DNA from: Nonomuraea endophytica
GTDB taxonomy: Bacteria; Actinomycetota; Actinomycetes; Streptosporangiales; Streptosporangiaceae
Length of the DNA: 64,000 nt
NCBI RefSeq assembly: GCF_014203235.1
Contig: NZ_JACHIN010000008.1
Location: 300,563 to 364,562 of the forward strand
Reading direction: 5' to 3'
In this document: positions 59,498 through 64,000 of the stretch, one piece after another
How the letters are laid out: each line of letters opens with the position of its first letter
How positions within the stretch are numbered: the first letter of the stretch is position 1
The notes under the pieces: generated by a model
Told to the model about the DNA's origin: nothing
Seen by the model: only the letters and a program-made list of their open reading frames with translations
Databases searched by the model: none
Position numbers and translations under genes: made by a program

Positions 59498-59884
59498 CCT
59501 ATCTATCTATCTGTTACGGCAAGCCGCCCCACCGCCACCCGCCGTCGTGGGCGGGTGCCGATCGTGGGGGTCGCTTCTCACCTCGGACGTGGTCCCCACC
59601 GCAACGGCCCCCTTCACCAGCCACCGTGCCTGGGCTGGCCACCTGTCAAGGCGCCGCCCCCCCACCGCCCACTGCCTCGGCATGCCCTCGGATCGCAGTG
59701 CGCCGCCCTCTCTGCACGTCCCCGCGATCCCGGCGCGTCCCGCCACCCCGGCCCGTCTCGTCGTTTCCGCCTTACCGGTGTGGGCTGTGGCTGCTTGGTT
59801 CTGGGTTCGGGGGCATGCCGTACAAGCTGGAATGTCGAAGCCCCGCACTGCCCAAGACGGGCGGTGCGGGGCTTCGGGGTGTGG
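59498..59884. other. Intergenic region upstream of dapB
   Basis: No gene was seen. It holds the hairpin at 59838-59874 and, just before dapB, a run of TATC units on the plus strand (59500-59511), which gives TAACAGATAGATAGATAGG on the coding strand, a possible -10 region for a leaderless dapB transcript. Confidence 0.45.
59838..59874 (-). terminator. Hairpin terminator of the M16 protease gene
   Basis: AAGCCCCGCAC (59838-59848) pairs perfectly with GTGCGGGGCTT (59864-59874), and inner CCC/GGG adds to the stem. It begins 11 bases after the protease stop on the minus strand. There is no strong U-run, as is common in actinomycetes. Confidence 0.75.
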
Positions 59885-61195
59885 TCAGGCGATGGCTCGG
59901 GCGAAGTCCTTGTCGCCGTACGGGCCGATGACCGCCAGTGTCAGGGGGCGCTTCAGGACGTCGGCGGCCACCGAGGAGATCTCCTCCGGGGTCACCGCGT
60001 CGATGCGCTGCAGCACCTCGTCCACTGACATGAGCTCGTCGTAGACCAGTTCGTTCTTGCCGATTCTGGACATGCGGGAGCCGGTGTCCTCCAGGCCGAG
60101 GACCAGGCCGCCGCGCATCTGGCCCTTGCCTCGGACGATCTCCTCGGCGGTCAGGCCCTCGTCGATCACGCGGGCCACCTCGTCGCGGCAGATCTGGAGC
60201 ACGTCGTCGATCTTCGAGGGCAGGCAGCCCACGTAGATCCCGAACTGGCCGGTGTCGGCGTACGCCGAGGTGTAGGAGTACGCCGAATATGCCAGCCCGC
60301 GCTTCTCCCTGATCTCCTGGAACAGGCGCGACGACATGCCGCCGCCCAGCGCGGCGTTGAGGACGCCCAGGGCGAAGCGGCGGTCGTCGGTGCGGGACAT
60401 GCCCGTCGTGCCGAGGACCAGGTTGGCCTGCTCGGTCGGACGGTCGATCACGCGTACCTCGGAGCGGGTCGCCGCGCCGGGGCCGCTGGTGCGCGGCGGT
60501 GCGCACTCCAGCGAGCCGCCCAGGGCTCCGGCCCGTTCGTAGGCGCGGGCCACCAGCTCCACCACGTGCTCGTGGCGGACGTTGCCCGCCACGGAGACGA
60601 CGGTGCGCATGGGGCGGTAGTAGCGCTGGTAGTACTCGAGGATGCGCTCCCGGCCCAGGGCGTTGATCGAGTCGACCGTGCCCAGGATCGGGCGGCCGAT
60701 CGGCGAGTCGCCGTACAGGGCGGCGGAGAACTGCTCGTGCACCACGTCCGACGGGTCGTCGTCGTGCATGGCGATCTCTTCGAGGATGACCCCCCGCTCG
60801 GACTCGACGTCGTCGGCGGTGATCAGCGAGCTGGTCACCACGTCGGAGAGCACGTCGACCGCGAGCGGCAGGTCTTCGTCGAGCACCCGCGCGTAATAGC
60901 ACGTGTATTCCTTGGCGGTGAAGGCGTTGATCTCCCCGCCGATGCCCTCGATGGACGCCGAGATCTCCATGGCGTCACGCGTGGGCGTGCCCTTGAACAG
61001 CAGGTGCTCAAGGAAGTGGGTCGCCCCGGTGTGCTCGGGGGCCTCGTCACGCGAGCCGATGCCGACCCACATGCCGACCGCGACGGAACGCACGGTCGGC
61101 ATGGTCTCGGTCACCACGCGCAGCCCACCGGGGAGGACGGTGCGCTGGACAACCCCGGCACCGTCCTTACCGGGATGCAGCGTGGTCGTGGTCAC
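59885..61195 (-). CDS. M16-family zinc metalloprotease
   Basis: A 436-residue pitrilysin-type protease with the inverted zinc motif HFLEH (THFLEHLLFKGT) and the downstream Glu (E about 120). It is the one found next to pnp in actinobacteria, of the mitochondrial-processing-peptidase-like group. GTG at 61195 with AGGAGG four bases before. It follows pnp by 64 bases. Confidence 0.93.
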   Translation of the reverse strand: MTTTTLHPGKDGAGVVQRTVLPGGLRVVTETMPTVRSVAVGMWVGIGSRDEAPEHTGATHFLEHLLFKGTPTRDAMEISASIEGIGGEINAFTAKEYTCYYARVLDEDLPLAVDVLSDVVTSSLITADDVESERGVILEEIAMHDDDPSDVVHEQFSAALYGDSPIGRPILGTVDSINALGRERILEYYQRYYRPMRTVVSVAGNVRHEHVVELVARAYERAGALGGSLECAPPRTSGPGAATRSEVRVIDRPTEQANLVLGTTGMSRTDDRRFALGVLNAALGGGMSSRLFQEIREKRGLAYSAYSYTSAYADTGQFGIYVGCLPSKIDDVLQICRDEVARVIDEGLTAEEIVRGKGQMRGGLVLGLEDTGSRMSRIGKNELVYDELMSVDEVLQRIDAVTPEEISSVAADVLKRPLTLAVIGPYGDKDFARAIA

Positions 61196-61259
61196 GGGTC
61201 CTCCTTTGTCGGCCCCGTGACCAAGGTGCTGTGGCTAATGGTGCCCTGGCTTCGCTCGG

Positions 61260-63593
61260 TCACGAGTTCCGGTCGTCCTCACCGTTGCGGGGGGCGGTGC
61301 GGGTCCTGGTGCGGGTACGGCGGGGCTTGTCCTCCCGGGGCCGCTCGTCGGAGTCGCCGGCCGACTCGGCGGCGGGAGCCGCGTCGTCGGAGCCGCCGCC
61401 GCCCTCTGCCTTCTCCGCGGCCTCCTTCTCGATGACCTCGACCGGAACCAGGGACAGCTTGCCCCGGCCGTCGATCTCGGCGATCTCGACCTGGACCTTC
61501 TCCCCGACGCTCATGACGTCCTCGACGTTCTCGATGCGCTTGCCCCCGTGGAGCTTGCGGATCTGCGAGACGTGCAGGAGGCCGTCCTTGCCCGGCATGA
61601 GCGAGACGAACGCGCCGAAGGCGGCGATCTTGACGACCGTGCCCAGGTAACGCTCGCCCACCTCGGGCATGTGCGGGTTGGCGATCGCGTTGATCGCCGA
61701 ACGGGCGGCCTCGGCCGAGGGCCCGTCGGTGGCGCCGATGTAGATCGTGCCGTCGTCCTCGATGGTGATCTCGGCGCCCGTGTCGTCCTGGATCTGGTTG
61801 ATCATCTTGCCCTTCGGGCCGATGACCTCGCCGATCTTGTCTACGGGGACCTTGATCGTGATGATGCGCGGCGCGGTGGCGTTCATCTCCGCCGGGGAGT
61901 CGATCGCCTCCTGCATCACGTCGAGGATGGCCAGGCGGGCGCCCTTGGCCTGCTTGAGCGCGGCGGCCAGCACGGAGGCCGGGATGCCGTCGAGCTTGGT
62001 GTCGAGCTGCAGGGCGGTGATGACGTCCTTGGTGCCGGCGACCTTGAAGTCCATGTCGCCCATGGCGTCCTCGGCGCCGAGGATGTCGGTCAGCGTGACG
62101 TAGGTGTCACCCTCGCCGATGAGGCCCATCGCGATGCCCGCGACCATCTCGCGCAGCGGCACACCGGCGTCGAGCAGCGACATCGTGGAGGCGCAGACCG
62201 AACCCATCGAGGTGGAGCCGTTGGAGCCCAGCGCCTCGGAGACCTGGCGGATCGCGTAGGGGAACTCCTCGCGGGCCGGCAGGACCGGGATGAGCGCCCG
62301 CTCGGCGAGCGCGCCGTGGCCGATCTCGCGGCGCTTGGGCGAGCCCACGCGGCCGGTCTCACCGGTGGAGTAGGGCGGGAAGTTGTAGTTGTGCATGTAG
62401 CGCTTGGTCCGCTCGGGGTTGAGCGTGTCGATGACCTGCTCCATGCGCAGCATGTTCAGCGTGGTGACGCCCATGATCTGGGTCTCGCCGCGCTCGAACA
62501 GCGCCGAGCCGTGCACCCGCGGGATCACGTGGACCTCGGCCGACAGCGCCCGGATGTCCTTGGTGCCGCGGCCGTCGATGCGGATGCCGTCCTTGACGAC
62601 GCGCTCGCGCATGAGCTTCTTCATGAGCGAGCGGTAGGCGGCCGACAGCTCCTTCTCGCGGCCCTCGAAGGCCTCGGCGAGCTTCTCGACCATGATGCCC
62701 TTGACCCGGTCGAGCTCGACCTCGCGCTCCTGCTTGCCGGCGATGGTGAGCGCGGAGGCCAGTTCGCTCTTGATCGCGCCCTCGACGGCGGTGTAGGCGT
62801 CTTCCTGATAGTCGAGGAAGACGGGATACTCCGCGGTCGCCTTGGCGGCAACCTTGGCGATCTTGTTCTGTGCCTCGCAGAGGACCTTGATGAACGGCTT
62901 GGACGCGTCCAGGCCCTGCGCGATGGTCTCCTCGTTGGGCCCGACGGCGCCTTCGGCGACCAGCTTCAGCGTGTCCTTGGTGGACTCGGCCTCGACCATC
63001 ATGATCGCGACGTCGCCGTCGTCGAGCACGCGGCCGGCGACGACCATGTCGAAGGTGGCCCGCTCCAGCTCGTGGTGCGTCGGGAAGCCGACCCACTGGC
63101 CGTCGATCAGCGCGACGCGCACGCCGCCGATCGGACCCGAGAAGGGCAGCCCGGCCAGCTGGGTGGACAGGGAGGCGGCGTTGATGGCGACCACGTCGTA
63201 CAGGTGCTCGGGGTTGAGCGCCAGGATGGTCGCGACGACCTGGATCTCGTTGCGCAGGCCCTTCACGAACGACGGGCGCAGCGGCCGGTCGATCAGGCGG
63301 CAGGTGAGGATGGCGTCCTCGGAGGGACGGCCCTCACGCCGGAAGAACGAGCCGGGGATGCGGCCCGCGGCGTACATGCGCTCCTCGACGTCCACCGTCA
63401 GCGGGAAGAAGTCGAGATTGTCCTTGGGATTCTTCGACGCGGTGGTCGCGGACAGGACCATCGTGTCGTTGTCGAGATAAGCGACGGCGGAACCCGCCGC
63501 CTGACGCGCGAGGCGGCCGGTCTCGAACCGGATCGTGCGCGTGCCGAATGCGCCGTTGTCTATGACGGCTTCAGCGGTGTGGACACCCTCCAC
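61260..63593 (-). CDS. pnp: Polynucleotide phosphorylase
   Basis: A 777-residue 3-to-5 exoribonuclease/polymerase with two RNase PH domains (about 10-235, 330-560), a KH domain (IGPKGKMINQI) and an S1 domain (YLGTVVKIAAFGAFV), ending in an Arg/Thr-rich tail. GTG at 63593 is chosen because AGGAGG stands 7 bases before it and the product starts EGVHTAEAV as in relatives; the frame is open 17 codons further. It is downstream of rpsO, the usual order. Confidence 0.95.
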   Translation of the reverse strand: MEGVHTAEAVIDNGAFGTRTIRFETGRLARQAAGSAVAYLDNDTMVLSATTASKNPKDNLDFFPLTVDVEERMYAAGRIPGSFFRREGRPSEDAILTCRLIDRPLRPSFVKGLRNEIQVVATILALNPEHLYDVVAINAASLSTQLAGLPFSGPIGGVRVALIDGQWVGFPTHHELERATFDMVVAGRVLDDGDVAIMMVEAESTKDTLKLVAEGAVGPNEETIAQGLDASKPFIKVLCEAQNKIAKVAAKATAEYPVFLDYQEDAYTAVEGAIKSELASALTIAGKQEREVELDRVKGIMVEKLAEAFEGREKELSAAYRSLMKKLMRERVVKDGIRIDGRGTKDIRALSAEVHVIPRVHGSALFERGETQIMGVTTLNMLRMEQVIDTLNPERTKRYMHNYNFPPYSTGETGRVGSPKRREIGHGALAERALIPVLPAREEFPYAIRQVSEALGSNGSTSMGSVCASTMSLLDAGVPLREMVAGIAMGLIGEGDTYVTLTDILGAEDAMGDMDFKVAGTKDVITALQLDTKLDGIPASVLAAALKQAKGARLAILDVMQEAIDSPAEMNATAPRIITIKVPVDKIGEVIGPKGKMINQIQDDTGAEITIEDDGTIYIGATDGPSAEAARSAINAIANPHMPEVGERYLGTVVKIAAFGAFVSLMPGKDGLLHVSQIRKLHGGKRIENVEDVMSVGEKVQVEIAEIDGRGKLSLVPVEVIEKEAAEKAEGGGGSDDAAPAAESAGDSDERPREDKPRRTRTRTRTAPRNGEDDRNS

Positions 63594-63855
63594 GGGGGAC
63601 CTCCTTGGTCGGTCGGTCTCCCGCGCCCTCTTTTTCACCGGCACCCTCGTTAGGTGCAGCGCCGGTCTTCGATCGAAGCGCCCGGTTCTTGACCGGAAGC
63701 CACTACCGAGGACCGGCCCGCAGGCGTCGCGGGTCGCATGGTGCTTGACGGACGCGGGGGCTCTCAGTGTCTCTGATGTTCAGTTGTCCGGCTCGGCGCG
63801 ACGCGCCGGGGCCGATATGAGAAGGGAGCGGCCGCTCGGCCGCTCCCTCACCATT
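63594..63855 (-). promoter_or_regulatory. rpsO-pnp intergenic leader
   Basis: A terminator-like hairpin (63824-63847, perfect 10-bp stem GGGAGCGGCC/GGCCGCTCCC) lies 8 bases after the rpsO stop. The remaining leader of pnp has a palindrome CTTCGATCGAAG (63667-63678) inside a larger CCGGTC/GACCGG stem (about 63662-63696). In other bacteria this leader is the site of RNase III and PNPase autocontrol; here only the structure is seen. Confidence 0.6.
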
Positions 63856-64000
63856 CTATCGACGCAGGCCGAGCCGCTCGATGAGCGAACGGTAGCGCTG
63901 GATGTCGGTGTTCTGCAGGTACTTCAGCAGGCGGCGCCGGCGACCGACGAGCAGAAGCAGGCCACGACGGCTGTGGTGGTCGTGCTTGTGCGTCTTCAGG
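63856..64000 (-). CDS. rpsO: Ribosomal protein S15, 3-prime part
   Basis: The last 48 codons of S15 are in the window, reading KTHKHDHHSRRGLLLLVGRR then RYRSLIERLGLRR and TAG. S15 binds 16S rRNA in the 30S platform. The gene continues beyond the right edge of the window. Confidence 0.95.
   Translation of the reverse strand, partial: LKTHKHDHHSRRGLLLLVGRRRRLLKYLQNTDIQRYRSLIERLGLRR

Noticed and set aside
1..64000. tRNA, rRNA or insertion sequences
   Set aside because: No tRNA-like cloverleaf, rRNA segment or transposase was recognised on either strand.

Overview
The window is high-GC actinomycete DNA (GTG starts, four-base start/stop overlaps, LuxR-type two-component systems, a SARP regulator, cytochrome bd). 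The style of the core genes (pnp, rpsO, dapB) and of the accessory genes suggests a Streptosporangiales genus such as Nonomuraea. That placement is an impression from protein style, not a computed one.

Region 1 (about 0.6-32.7 kb) is a type II (aromatic) polyketide biosynthetic gene cluster. A long minus-strand operon (11699 down to 638) encodes, in order of transcription: an asparagine-synthetase-like amide ligase without its glutaminase cysteine, an MppP-type PLP arginine oxidase, a second aminotransferase, a TcmI-type cyclase, a TcmN-type aromatase/cyclase, a DUF1772 (anthrone-oxygenase-like) membrane protein, a double-ABM oxygenase, a complete acetyl-CoA carboxylase (AccDA, AccB, AccC) and two methyltransferases. 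Next come an ABC exporter with a two-component system, an acetoacetate-decarboxylase-like enzyme, cytochrome bd (cydAB), and a second minus-strand operon (25630 to 19796) with a POT transporter, an O-methyltransferase, an FAD monooxygenase, a 32-residue microprotein, a DHA2 exporter and the ACP. A P450, a second two-component system, a cupin cyclase, KS-alpha, KS-beta/CLF and a SARP activator complete the cluster. No ketoreductase is present in it, so the nascent chain is probably unreduced; the cupin/KS/CLF layout plus TcmI and TcmN cyclases resembles spore-pigment and pentangular polyphenol systems.

The exciting part is the nitrogen chemistry. An arginine oxidase with all the MppP catalytic positions, an ADC-like protein of the superfamily that contains MppR, and an aminotransferase able to play MppQ together look like an enduracididine-type (cyclic guanidine amino acid) pathway. 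The Cys-less ATP-dependent ligase is a natural candidate for joining the amino acid to the polyketide carboxylate. I infer a polyphenol-guanidino amino acid conjugate; this needs experimental proof.

Region 2 (32.7-51.4 kb) is mixed accessory DNA: a gene-free, repeat-rich 1.7-kb stretch, a tandem-HTH GntR protein beside iterated CGTCTA hexamers, ASCH, LysR, a putative detoxification cassette (SnoaL, SDR, NmrA, MBL-SnoaL lipoprotein, Cys-nucleophile hydrolase), a toxin-antitoxin-like pair, an R2-like diiron protein, an EamA/MocR pair whose start codons overlap, a hydrolase/TetR pair with two operators, CGNR and GNAT proteins, MenA and secreted Fn3/CBM proteins.

Region 3 (51.6-58.0 kb) is a purine-related operon (NCS1 permease, two amidohydrolases with altered catalytic motifs) facing a PucR regulator and TenA. 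Region 4 (58.0-64.0 kb) is core: GNAT, dapB, an M16 protease, pnp and the 3-prime end of rpsO.
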